This document shows, piece after piece, positions 22,864 to 33,985 of a stretch of 64,000 nt of DNA (the first letter of the stretch is position 1; every line of letters starts with the position of its first letter). Source of the stretch: Castor canadensis (lineage: Eukaryota; Chordata; Mammalia; Rodentia; Castoridae); the NCBI RefSeq assembly GCF_047511655.1, contig NC_133401.1, forward strand, positions 13,238,001-13,302,000, in the 5' to 3' direction. The notes under the pieces were generated by a model. The model did not search any database, was not told where the DNA came from, and was given only the letters and a program-made list of their open reading frames with translations. Made by a program: the position numbers and the translations under genes.

Positions 22864-25551
22864 TCCAGTACTGATCTATGGCAGAGTGAATTGGTACGGC
22901 AAGGGTATTAGAGAGGGGTTTGTGGGAGAGATGGAGCGGGGGAAAGGGCAAAAATTTGGGCACAAGGAAGAGTTTTGGTGGATAGGTGAGTGAGAAGAAA
23001 CAAAACAGAATTCTTACTTTCCTAGAAACAGATCCCATGAAGCTAGGTGGAAAGAAGGAAAATCCACACTGTGTTGTGAACATTAACAATGATAACAACA
23101 GTTATTATTCACTGAGCAATTATTCTGTATCAACTTTGTGGTAACATCCTCTCATATTTTCAATTAATACAAATCTACACAAGGGGAATGTTATTCATGC
23201 CATTTTAGTGACGTGCTGAGTCCCAAAGAGTTTAAGTCACTGTCTAAGTTCTCACAGGATATAAGTTCCTAGCAAGCTTTGGACACAGTTCTCAGCCCAC
23301 AGGCCTTCAACAAGATTCTAAAATATCACCACTTCCTCAAAAAAAAAATGAGAACCCCTTACTATATTCTCATGCAGCCTTAGCAGCCCAGTATAGGAGT
23401 ATTTCCATAGCCTTAGCTGGTAGATGACCTGGCTTCACCGTGCCCTTGTCCATGTTTTCACCTTCTATGCACACTTTCATTAATTGGGCATCAGTATGCA
23501 CCTCACCAAGTAAAGACACTTTGTCTGCCTCTGATTCAGGTCAGGGACCAGACTAAGGCCTCTCATAGATGTGTATGAGGGAGAAAAACAATTTGAGAAA
23601 AGGCAAAGACAACATAGGATCAGCACATATCCATTAGTGTGTGTGTTCGTGCACAGATGTGTGGGCAAGTATGTGAATGCATGTTCTCCTCAGGGTATGA
23701 ATAAGAATTCTGCCATGATTCCTGAAGGAGAAACTCTCGCTGATGGATCTGGAATAAGCCTGAAAACCCACATAAGAGTTTCAGATTCACCTGCTCTCTA
23801 CCAAATGAGTAATTATAAGTCCTCTGAGAAGTGGGATATTTGAGTGATGCACAATCTAAACAGCAGTACGCATTAACCTGGAATTGCTACTATTGTAAAA
23901 CTCAATATTGGTCAAGTTCTTGAATGTGTGGTCCCCTACAATTTTCATAGCAGGCAATGAGTCTCATTTTGTGAATTGCCATCCTCTATGGCTTACAAGT
24001 GGATGCATGAATACACTGCTTACTGGTCACTTAAGTGGGGATAGGAGAGAGCATGTAGAGTCATACTCTATTATTACAAACACACTGATTTGCAACCAAG
24101 CATCACAGTGAAACTACATCTATCTACACTTATGTGTCATTATGACACTTCTTAAAATCTCCACTCAGAGAGTCTTAGAACTAGAGTCTTAGAACTAGGG
24201 AGTAGCAATTATCAAATCCTAAAACTGGTGACTCTAAAATTTAAAATCTTGTGATCGCTGATTAACAGTCACTATCTTTGGATCACTGATGCTGATATTC
24301 TTGGTTCCCACAATTTATGTAGCCTTCCCTGCACACATATTTAGCAACAACACTCCAAATGACTCTGTATTGGAAAACATCAATCCTACAACCTGAATGT
24401 TTACTTGGAAAGTAACAAGAGAGGAAGAATGAGATGGATATGGATGTGTTCCACAAAGGAATCACAACCAGGGGAAGCTACAGTACCTAGATAGTTTTTG
24501 CCTAGTAAGAAGGTAGAGGAGAATTGTAGAAAAAAAATCAATACCCATACTCCTCAATCTTACACTTGGACATGGATAGCACGAATCCATAGAGCTATTG
24601 CCAGGTGAGATAAGAGAAACCACCACCCAGCTCACATTATTCAAAGCAGGGCAATCAGCTCTGAAGCTTAGGATAGGCCAACTCCACTCCTGTGCTGGGA
24701 CTGTTAGGTGAAATGGAGACTTGATTCTTTCCCAGATTTTGATGGCCACTTTCCGGTGATTTTGAGCCTTTCTCTTGCCTCACTTATAATTTAATCGCTA
24801 CAGGAATGGGAAGATGAGGAAGGGTGATGTTTCTGGGTGGCTAATTCTTATCCACGTTCTTCTACCAAGTTAATGTCACAGAGCAAAATCAAACACATAC
24901 ATATACACACACATACACACACACACACACACATACCTGTTCTTCCTACACTGACAACATCAAGCAGAGTGAATTGTGAAACTGCAGTTTTCCAGGCATT
25001 GTGCTAAGCCTCTTCTATAAGTTTCCCAGTGTTTGCAAAGCATAGTGCTATGAACTGGGTGGCTTAAAAATACAAATACACTGTTTCACAAAACTGAGGT
25101 ATCTGCAGGGGCATGGCATCTGTAAAACATACAGGAATTCTTCCTTTGCTCTTGGTAGCTTACTGGAATCTTTGCAATCCTGAATTGTAACTGCATTACT
25201 CATTCTGTACCTGGTCATCAAGTAACATTCTCCCTGTGTATCTGTTTAAACATAGCCACTTTCTCATCTCAATGCCAGTCATATTGGATTAGAAGTCCAC
25301 CCTACACACAGTGACCCCATTTTAACTACATCTTTAATGACCCAGTTTCCAAATAAACTTTCATAATGTGCTTATGCATGAGACTTGTACATATGTTTTG
25401 GGGGGCATATTTCAACCCATTACAACCCTAGGATTGAACTCATTCAATCCTCTAGTTTACCCATTAAGTGAGTCAAATTAACCCATATTAAAAATGAAGC
25501 CACTGACTAAGAGATGTTTTAAAAAATCAACCTAAAGTGCAAAGTTAGGAC
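22864..25551. other. Spacer, no gene recognised
   Basis: Mostly non-repetitive sequence 3' of the CYP2A-like relic. Small open frames here show no family likeness. It contains a (CA)n tract at 24893-24939 and AT-rich patches. I see no exon, RNA gene or clear transposon. Confidence 0.5.
24893..24939. repeat. (CA)n microsatellite, interrupted
   Basis: CA units broken by CATA interruptions. Confidence 0.85.
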
Positions 25552-25556
25552 AAAGG

Positions 25557-25980
25557 TGTGGGAGACCAGTAACTAAATACACTGAGAAGAAACCTTGTCA
25601 TAAGCAAGCTTGTGTCAAAGTCCTTTGTGCTAAGGCAAGGCCCTGGCACGAAAGAGGTAAGCAAGGTTCAGCAAGGCTGCCTTGAAAGAAAAAAGGACAC
25701 ACTGACCTAGTCAGGATAGTCTGTAGTAAATACCACAGCTGCGCTGTTCCTTCCACCTATGTGACTGGATTTATGAGAATGACCTGCATTTCACCCCGCT
25801 TTTGCATACTTGCTGTATAAATAAATGCGCATGGAGGTGGAGGGGATCACCAGCATCTCTCATCAGGAGTGCTGGACACACCCAGCCCCAGTTTTTCTGA
25901 ATGTCTGTCTTTGTGTCTTTTTTCTCAATCCCCAGTTGCTCCCAGTCAGGTCAAGGAACCTGCTCACGCTGGTCGTGAGA
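25557..25980 (+). repeat. 5' LTR of class II provirus
   Basis: Starts TGTGGGAGACC. It contains an overlapping TATA-type box and poly(A) signal, TATAAATAAATG, near 25815-25826. At 424 bp it is shorter than the 3' LTR because it has only one copy of a U3 segment that is tandemly duplicated there. Confidence 0.9.
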
Positions 25981-25982
25981 GT

Positions 25983-26000
25983 TGATGCCCAACATGGGGC
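25983..26000 (+). other. tRNA-Lys-type primer binding site
   Basis: TGATGCCCAACATGGGGC, two bases after the LTR. It differs from the betaretroviral tRNA-Lys-1,2 site TGGCGCCCAACGTGGGGC at three positions, at least two of them CpG-decay-like. Confidence 0.85.
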
Positions 26001-26108
26001 ATGGCTACGGGGACCTCACAGCTCAGATGAGGGGATGCTCTCCAAGTGGTGTGCACCATAAATTAAGGTAAGGGGGAGAGCACAAAAGATATACTTGGGT
26101 GTAAAACA

Positions 26109-27705
26109 ATGGGACAAAACAGCTCAAAGGAAAGAGATCTCTATTTACAAATGCTAAAAGTAATGCTTAAAACCAGAGAAAGCAAAATTAGGTTGCTTCA
26201 GCTTATACAATTTTAGATTATGTTTAGGACACATGTCCTTGGTTTCCAGAGAAAGGCACTGTAAATATTGATACTTTGCAAAAGGTGGGAGAAAGACTCC
26301 AAGGCTGTTACACAGCTGAAGGGCGGACAGCATGCCAATTTTTACTTTCAGTTTGTGGAGTCAGAGTAGTGACTATTTAGATCAAACTCCCATACATAAA
26401 TTAAAATTTCCCTCATCTGTGTCAGAGCCTGGAGGTGCAAGGAGTTTTTCCAGGGTACCTGAGGCCCCTTCAAGGGGACACCAGACTCTAATAAGTGGGG
26501 TGGACTCTATTACCTGTCCGACTGCTCCACCCCTAGGAGACACAGAGCCTGCCTTTAAATACCATAAACATAAGGCTGAGGATTCAGACACAAGCTCTGA
26601 CTCCAGTTCTGAGAGGGAAGAATATAAAGATGGCATAGCTCATCAATTAAAAGAGACTCTTCATTTGGGGGACTGTCCATGGCCCCCAAGACCTGAAAGC
26701 CATAGCTGTCCCCAACAAAAGGCCTTATTGCAGGCACAAATGCATGGGAAAGATATGTCAGATTTTCGTGTCTACCCAGTTGTTGAGAAACCTGATCCCA
26801 AAAATCCTCAGGCATTTATCAGAGTTCATGAACAAGTCTCATTCAAGACCTTAAAAGAATTCAAACAGGCATGTACTATGTATGGCCCTACTGCTCAATT
26901 GTCACAGAGTGCCGTGGGGGACTCAGCCTTGATGCCTGAGGATTGGATGGGGATTGCCAAGGCTTGTCCAGCCCAGAATAATATTTATTGTGGAAAACTA
27001 GCTACACGGAGTTATGTGGAGAACAGGCGGCTCGTGCAGCTCATGGAATTCCAATTAACTCGGACATGTTACTTGGTTAGAGCCCATTTGAAGGGGTGCT
27101 TAATCAATTGCAGTTCCCTATTCAGGCTTATCAGTAGTTGGCAACTGCAGCTACTCAGGCCTGAAGGGAGTTGCCTGCTAAGGGAGATAAGTCTCAAAAA
27201 ATTACTAAAATCTTAGAGGAGCCTGATAAGACATTCCAGGATTTTGTTTCCTGCCTTACATAGACTGTGGGGAGAGCAGTGACAGACCATGAACCTGGAA
27301 CCATGGTTATCCAACAATTAGTCTTTGAAAATGCTAATAAATATCGTAAGGAGGCATTACATCCCCACAGAAGAAGGGTTTCCATCCAAGAAATGATCAG
27401 GATTTGTTCTGACATAGGGGCTCATCATAGTCAGGGGGTAACTCTTGCTGCTGCCCTAAAAAGGTTATCCATCCCTCTAAAAAAGAGTGCAATGGTGCCT
27501 GCTTTACTTGTGGGCAGCCGGGACATTTTGCCAAAGAATGTCACAGGGGAACAAGACTCCCCTCTGGTAGGACTAGAGTTTGCCCGTGGTGCTGTAGAGG
27601 GAGACACTGGGCAAATGAGTGTCGTTCCCAGACTGACGTTGAGGGCCACACCCTATAGGAATGGGGAAACTCCCAGTAGGGCCCAGCCTGGCCCCATCAA
27701 ACAAT
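26109..27705 (+). pseudogene. ERV gag remnant
   Basis: The likely start is ATG 26109, reading MGQNSSKERD, a myristoylation-type N-terminus. A stop and frameshift follow, and the longest open piece is 26332-27216, which includes capsid-type text (FKTLKEFKQA, YGPTAQ). The nucleocapsid has two CX2CX4HX4C zinc knuckles, at 27500-27541 and 27581-27622, in one frame and both complete. Gag forms the particle shell and binds RNA. At least three frame changes make it non-functional. Confidence 0.85.
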
Positions 27706-27739
27706 AGGGGCAATCTCTGCTCACCCAACTCCCACCATA

Positions 27740-28562
27740 TCATTGAGGAACTCTTTTGGGCCACCCCAGAAAATGCAGGACTGGACCTCAGTCCCTCTGC
27801 TTGATATGTCTTAATCCCTGAAATAGGTGTCCAAGCCATCCCTACAGGGATTTATGGTCCACTTCCTAAAGACACAGTGGGATTAATATTAGGGAGAAGC
27901 AGTATGACTCACTGAGGTTTACGAATTCACCCAGGTGTAATTAACCAAGATTGTATGGGGAAACTTAAGATCTTGGCTCAAGCCCCTCAAACATTTGTTG
28001 CAATAGCCCCAACTGATAAAATAGCTCAACTGGTTCTTTTTCCTAATATAAAAAAGGCAAGGTGTTAACACCTACTCTTCGAGGAGATAAAGGCTTTGGA
28101 CATTCAGATCGTGCTTACTGGGTCCAGCGGGTTACTGCTGAGAGACTGGAAATGACTCTATTCCTAAATAACAAAAAATTCCTGGGTCTGCTAGACACTG
28201 GCACAGATCTCTTGGTGATTGCATCTTGCCATTGGCCTCCAACATGGCCCTGCGTGCAAGCTTCAGCAGACCTGCAGGGGGTGGGGTCAGCCAGGGCTCC
28301 CTGCAGAGTGCTGCCACAATTAAATGGCATGATGAAGAGTGATACTCAGGGTTTTTTACACCATGTTTTAAGAGACCTCCCAGAAAACCTGTGGGGAAGA
28401 GATGTTTTACAAGGGATGGGAATCATACTCTGTAGTCCCAACAGCGTGGTCTCCAACATGATGCTACAACAGGCCTTTGATCCTTGTAGAAGACTGGGAA
28501 AAACCCAACAGGAAAGATTATACCTATTGATAGCAAGAGACACCTCAGGCACACCGGATTAG
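27740..28562 (+). pseudogene. ERV dUTPase-protease (pro) remnant
   Basis: From ~27780 to 28055, dUTPase text is readable ([22 protein letters not shown]) with stops. dUTPase in the pro frame is a mark of betaretroviruses. An open piece 28062-28562 follows with the aspartic protease motif LLDTGTD (usually DTGAD), GRDVL near the flap end, and a G-patch-like tail (QQAFDP, RLGK). Confidence 0.82.
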
Positions 28563-28689
28563 GCTGCTCCCCTAATCAACCTTTTTAGGAGGGGCCCTGG
28601 TCAGACAACAATGATCCTCCCCAAAAAAGGACAGCCACCGGGTTACATGGCTGACCAAAGAGCCTGACTGTGTTGACCAGTGGCCCCTA

Positions 28690-31203
28690 ATGGGAGAAAT
28701 TGGCTACAGCCCAAACACTGGTTGAGAAACAGTTACAAATGGGATATATTGAGGTTACGCAGAGCCCTTGGAACACTCCCATATTTGTAATTAAAAAGAA
28801 GTCTGGTAAATGGCATTTATTACAAGAACTCAAAGCAGTAAACAAAGTGATGCAGCCCATGGGTGCCCTCCAGTCAGGGCTTCCATCTCTGATGGTCATT
28901 CCCTTATAAAATTATTTATATATCATAGACCTTAAAGACTGCTTTTTTACTATCCCACTCCATCCAGAAGATAGGGGGAAATTCGCATTTTCTTTGCCCT
29001 CTATAAATCACCAGGCCCTGTGCAAGGATAGCATTGGAAATTCTTGACACAAAGTATAGCCAATAGTCCAGCTATGTGCCAAGAATTTGTTGCTGCAGCC
29101 CTCGAACCCCTCTGAGAGAAATTTCCAAAAGCTTGTATCATTCATTATATGGACGATATACTGATTTGTCACCAAAATGAAACAATTTTACATGAGATAT
29201 TGGCTCAGTTGTTACACACTCTGTCTGCCTGGGGGTTAGTTGTTGCCTTGGAAAAGGTGCAACAGCAGTCTCCATTTTCTTATCTTGGCCACCTCATAGA
29301 AGGGTGCACTGTCTACCCTCAAACAATGGAAATTCATAAAGATGCCTTTAAAACCTTAAATGATTTTCAAAAGCTTTTGGGAGACATTAATTGGCTACAT
29401 CCTGCTCTCAAATTAACCACCACAGAATTTTCTCCTCTTTTTAACATACTTAAAGGAGGTAGCAATCCCTCATCTCCCAGACAATTAACCCTGGAGAGAT
29501 GACAGGCCCTGCAAAGGGTAGAAAAGGCTTTTCAACAAGCACAATTAAACTAAAGGGACCCACACCAATTGTTACAACTGCTAATATTACCCTCTCCTGG
29601 TACCCCCACTGGGGCCCTTTGGCAACAACAGGGAATAATAAAATGGACCCATCTTGGATATTCCCCATCAAGGTTGATTGCTCCCTACTATAGTTTGGTG
29701 GCCAGGATAATCAAGCAGGGACACTTGTGGTATGTACAGCTTGTGGACAATCCCATTTTCTAAGGAACAACAGAATTGGCTTTGGCAGTTTTCAGAAATG
29801 TGGCAGAACATGCTGGCTAATTTCCCTGGGCAGTTAAATGAACATCTTCCCACTTCTAAGTTTCTGTATTTTGCATCAACCCCTTCCTCTGTGTTTCCAC
29901 ATTAGCTATGGGAAAACACTATCCCTGATGCCCTTACTCTGTTCACAGATGCATTGGGGACAGGGATGGCAGCTTATTATTCTGCGAAGGGCCATAAGGT
30001 TGAACAAATGTCTTTTTTCACTGTTCAGCACACTGAGCTGCAGGCTGTAATCATGGCTTGCTGTGATTTTCCCACTGAGGCCATTAATGTTTCTACAGAC
30101 AGTGCCTATGTTGCAGGAGTACTGTGTGTCATTGAAACTGCCTACATTGGCCATACCAATAATGAGGAACTAGTCCATCTGTTTTGTCAGTAAGCGGTCT
30201 ATCTTACAGGCTCGCCACCATCCCTACTTTGTGGGACACTTACACTCCCACTCCTATCTCCCAGGTCCTCATGCTGAGGGCAACCAAAATGCAGACAAAT
30301 TGGCTTCTCCTTCTCACCTTTTGGGACATGTTAACCCCTGTGCTTCTGGTTCTGCTGTCACAGAGGCTGTTCAGAGTCATGCAATCTATCATCAAGACCC
30401 AAATGCCCTTCATAAATAGTTCCATCTTACCAGAGAACAGGCCCAACAAATTATTAAAACCTGCCAAACCTGTGCACAACACCTCCCCTTTCCATCAGAA
30501 GGCATCAACCCTTGTGTATCTGGAGTATCTGGCAGATGGATGTAACTCATATACTGTCCTTGGGGTGCCTTCTCTTTGTATACGTCACCACTGACACCTA
30601 TTCTGGTTTCATTTATGCCTCTGCCTGCAGCGGTGAAGCCACCAAACATGTCATAGCCCACTGCCTGGCTACTTTTACTATCATGTGTAAACCTCACCAT
30701 ATCAAAACAGATAACAGGCCCAAGGACACATCAGCTGCTTTTCATGCATTTTGCCAGTCATGTCAGATACTCTGTTCTACTGGCATCCCATATAATCCAC
30801 AGGGACAAGCCAATATAGAACGAGCCCATTGCACCTTGAAATTACAATTAGAAAAACAAAAAGGGGAGATACTCTCCCTCCTGCCACCATGCTAAATAAA
30901 GCTCTTTACACCCTGGATTTTTTAACTTATACAAATCAGGAATTAACCACAGCAGAAAAACACTGGGATAAGCCCAGCAAGGCCACCTTTCTTTGGAAAG
31001 ATGTGTTACTGGGCACATGGGTAGGCCCTAGTCCGGTGCTAATGTGGGACCCAGGGCTTGCTTGTGTTTTCCCTGAAGGTGCTGATCAGCCAGTGTGGGT
31101 GCTGTCTCACTTCGTGAACCCTTATGGATCCACTCACCCCACAAATGAAGAAACTGCGACTGACAAACGAGGACAAGACAGAAGAGATGGAGAGATGATC
31201 TGA
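28690..31203 (+). pseudogene. ERV pol remnant (RT, RNase H, integrase)
   Basis: [19 protein letters not shown] near 28760-28812, and the catalytic YMDD at 29146-29157, kept. RNase H from ~29925 to 30190: FTDA, ELQAV and TDSAYV. Integrase: HHCC-type zinc region near 30390-30480, then WQMDVTH, IKTDN and ANIERAH, supplying the three catalytic D, D and E residues. The C-terminal DNA-binding part ends at 31203. Many stops and frameshifts lie between the blocks, so the pieces are readable only in separate frames. Confidence 0.9.
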
Positions 31204-31353
31204 GCCCCCAAGGAAAGCAGAAAGAAGAAGTGTCTCCTGAGATGTAGGTCAGTGATGCCAGTGCCACCCCAGGGGAGGACAAGGAACTATTTGTCTTGAG
31301 CATCCCAGAGAGCAGGTCCATCCTTTTGGGGACAAATCAAGTGCCTGACAAAG

Positions 31354-32250
31354 ATGGCAAGTGATATGGTCAAGGATGCAGGGCTGACAGACAGCCCTGT
31401 GGCCTTTTTCTTGGCCATGTTAGCAATTATCACCCTACAGGTAGGTGGCTCAGTGACCCAAACTCAACAACACTGGACCTTTATACCTCACCCACCTCTG
31501 GATGGAAAGGACCAAACATACAGATTTACACCAATGGTTCAGAGTTGGTGGGAGGCCACTCTAATGGGCACATGACTCCCGCCTTCAGTTCCTGTAATCT
31601 CACAGGGCGATCCACTTCAGTGCCATTATGCTTAAGCTCATTGCAATGGTGCCTTCCTACAGCGCCCACCTGGAGGAGTGCTCTTCTGTGGAATGGCACC
31701 CATTACATAGATGAAAAATTAGAATTCCTGAGCTTCAATGCCACTGAGCAGTAAAATGCCTACTACGTTACTATACTTATTCAAAATACAACATATGCCC
31801 TTCAACAACAAGTGTCTAGAGATGAAAAACTTGATGTCCGCTTAAACACCCTGGAGGCTGCTCTCCTCGCTATGGGGGATGAGCTACAAACTATGAAATT
31901 CAGACAGGACCTCCAAGTCATGCAGGCTTCCAGCATATCTGTATCACTGCTCTCCCTACAATGAGTCGAAGTATTCTTGGCAGAGCATCAAAGCTCACAT
32001 AATGGGAGCCTGGGAAAACAATGATACCGTACATTTGCAACACCTCAGACAACAGATACCGGCAATGCAGAGAGCATATGACCAGGTCATTCCTCCTGCC
32101 AACATGGCAAAAACTATATTAGATGAGCTGCAAGGTTTTAATCCATTCAGTGTCCTTAAACATTCCTTCTGGTACCTTATGGGAACAGGCATTTTGCTAT
32201 TAATCTGCTTTTGTATCTTTTCAGTCGGAAGCTGAACAATCCAAAAACAG
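31354..32250 (+). pseudogene. ERV env remnant
   Basis: Short for an env gene (about 900 bp), so most of the surface subunit is deleted. A possible N-terminal hydrophobic stretch (FFLAMLAIITL) is seen at 31354-31445. The C-terminal piece at 32002-32235 carries a membrane anchor, GTGILLLICFCIF, and belongs to the transmembrane subunit. Several stops occur. Confidence 0.75.
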
Positions 32251-32293
32251 CTCCTTGGACTAAACACCAGTCTGCACAGAGAACATTTAAGAA

Positions 32294-32309
32294 ATAAAAA
32301 GGGAGGAGA
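32294..32309 (+). other. Polypurine tract
   Basis: A purine-rich run ending AAAAAGGGAGGAGA, directly before the 3' LTR. This is the expected plus-strand priming site. Confidence 0.85.
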
Positions 32310-32859
32310 TGTGGGAGACCAGTAACTAAATAGACTGAGAAAGAACTTTGACATGTGCAAGGCTGTGTCAAAAACCTTTGTGCTGAGAAGGCCAGGCCCT
32401 GGCACAAAGGAGGTGAGAAAGGTTCGGCAAGGCTGGCTTGTAAGTAGGGAGACTGAGGCAGTAGAGATAGACCTTGGCATGAGCATGGCTCTGTCAAAGG
32501 GCCCCTTGGCTGATAGGCACGGACCCAGCCAAGGGGAAGCAAGGTTCAACGAGTCTGCCTTGCAGGGAAAACAGGACATGCTGATGTAGTCAGGATGTCT
32601 GCAGTAAATAACAACGTACCGCAGCTGCGCTGTTCCTGCCACCTATGTGACTGGATTCATGAGAACGTGACCTGCACTTCACCCCTCTTTTCCACACTTG
32701 CTGTATAAATAAATGTGGTTGGAGGTGAGGGAGTCTCTCATCAGGAGTGCTGGACCCACCCAATCCCAAGTTTTTCTTTATGTCTGTCTTTGTGTCTTTT
32801 TTCTCAATCCCCAGTAGCTCCCAGTGAGGTCAAGGGACCTGCTCACCCTGGTCATGAGA
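32310..32859 (+). repeat. 3' LTR of class II provirus, with U3 duplication
   Basis: 550 bp, starting TGTGGGAGACC and ending CATGAGA. It contains two diverged tandem copies of a ~118-bp U3 segment (about 32330-32449 and 32450-32575), each beginning GACTGAG. The rest aligns with the 5' LTR with scattered differences and the same TATA/poly(A) signal. Confidence 0.88.
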
Positions 32860-32864
32860 AAAGG

Positions 32865-33490
32865 CAGAATGGATGCAGCACAGTGGGATTCCAGGGGGTC
32901 TCTCTTAAACTTCCTATATGAATCAAATGGGGCCACTGCCCCAGAGGAACTCCAGTGGAAAGAGAAAGTTTAAGGAGAAAAATCCTTGATAAAGAGATAA
33001 ATTGAAGTGAATTCACTTTCACATCAGCTATGACTGAATATCCTGAATCTCCACTGTGGCTGTTTCCAAAACTTGTGCAATTCAGGGGAGACAGGATAGT
33101 CTTCCCACCATATGATGTCAGAACAACTGGAAATTCCCTTGAAAAATAAATCTAAATTAAGACCTTACCACTTTCACAAAAGTTAACTATAAATGTACCA
33201 TTGGCCTAAATGAGAAATGAAAAATTATGAAATTTCTGGAAAGCCCAAGTGACCATGCGTTCAGTGATAATTTCCTAGATACAGCAGCAAAAGTGCAATG
33301 TATAAAAGAAACAGCAATACATTTAGTTTAACTGGAGTTAAAATTTTGTACTCTGATCCAGACACTGTCAAGTGAATGAAAAAAGAAGATACCGTATGTG
33401 AGAAAATATTTGCAAAGCACATTCCTGTCATGGGACTTTGTCTGAAATACACAAGATGTCTAAAGTTCAACAGAAGAAAACAAACAACAC
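32865..33490 (+). mobile_element. Spacer and old L1 ORF2 3' fragment
   Basis: 32865-33060 shows nothing recognisable. From about 33060 to 33490 the text follows the C-terminal part of ORF2 of an old, highly diverged L1 (for example GAGAAAATATTTGCAAA near 33400). Full of stops. Boundaries are approximate. Confidence 0.6.
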
Positions 33491-33491
33491 T

Positions 33492-33533
33492 TGCTGGTAT
33501 TGTGGCTAAATGGTAAAGCAATTGTCTGGCAAG
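33492..33533 (+). mobile_element. SINE head fragment
   Basis: Reads GCTGGTATTGTGGCTAAATG then GTAAAGCAATTGTCTGGCAA, the first ~40 bp (A-box end) of a tRNA-derived SINE, cut off where the L1 text begins. Confidence 0.5.
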
Positions 33534-33534
33534 C

Positions 33535-33985
33535 TCTAATGAAACTAGGACTAGACGGAATGTACCTCAACATAATAAAGGCTGTATATGACAAGCATAT
33601 AGCCAACATCATACTAAATGGGGAAAAACTGAAACCATTTCCTGTAAAGTCAAGAATGAGACAAAGGTGTCCACTCATTCCACTATTATTCAACATAGTC
33701 TTGGGATCCCTTGCCAGAGCCATAGGACAGGAAGGAGAAATAAAAGGAACACAAACAGGAAAGGAAGAAGTCAAACTAACCCTATTTGCAGATGACACAA
33801 TCTTATACCTAAAAAGATCCAAAACCTCCACCAAAAGAATCCTAGACATCATAAACATCTTCAGCCAAGTATCAGGATACAAAATCAGTTTACAACAATT
33901 AGTAGCCTTTCTATACACCAACACTGAACAGGCAGAGAAAGAATATAAAAAATAGTTCCATCTACAATAGCCTCAAAAAATAAAT
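33535..33985 (+). mobile_element. L1 fragment, left half (split by JADE1 retrocopy)
   Basis: ORF2 RT region, from codons equivalent to ~4,150 bases before the element's 3' end to the text CAATAGCCTCAAAAAA. It keeps FADD (GAT GAC near 33790). Its continuation resumes at ~39191, so this is the left half of one L1 interrupted by the JADE1 insertion. Confidence 0.88.

Larger units (their letters stand above)
25552..32864 (+). mobile_element. Decayed class II (betaretrovirus-like) provirus
   Basis: A complete proviral layout: LTR, tRNA-Lys-type primer site, gag with two zinc knuckles, dUTPase, protease with G-patch, RT, RNase H, integrase, env remnant, polypurine tract, LTR. A 5-bp repeat AAAGG lies just outside both LTRs (25552-25556 and 32860-32864) and is the likely target duplication. 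All genes carry stops and frameshifts, so this is a fossil. The dUTPase inside pro and the primer type place it with betaretrovirus-like (ERVK-related) elements. Confidence 0.93.

Noticed and set aside
24893-24939. Regular CA repeats as a possible CRISPR-like array
   Set aside because: It is a plain dinucleotide microsatellite in a mammalian genome, with no spacer structure.
30512-30895. Open integrase-like frame with all three catalytic residues, as a possibly domesticated integrase gene
   Set aside because: It is bounded by stops and frameshifts within the provirus, lacks the zinc-binding part in the same frame, and has no promoter of its own. A chance open piece of a fossil is more likely.
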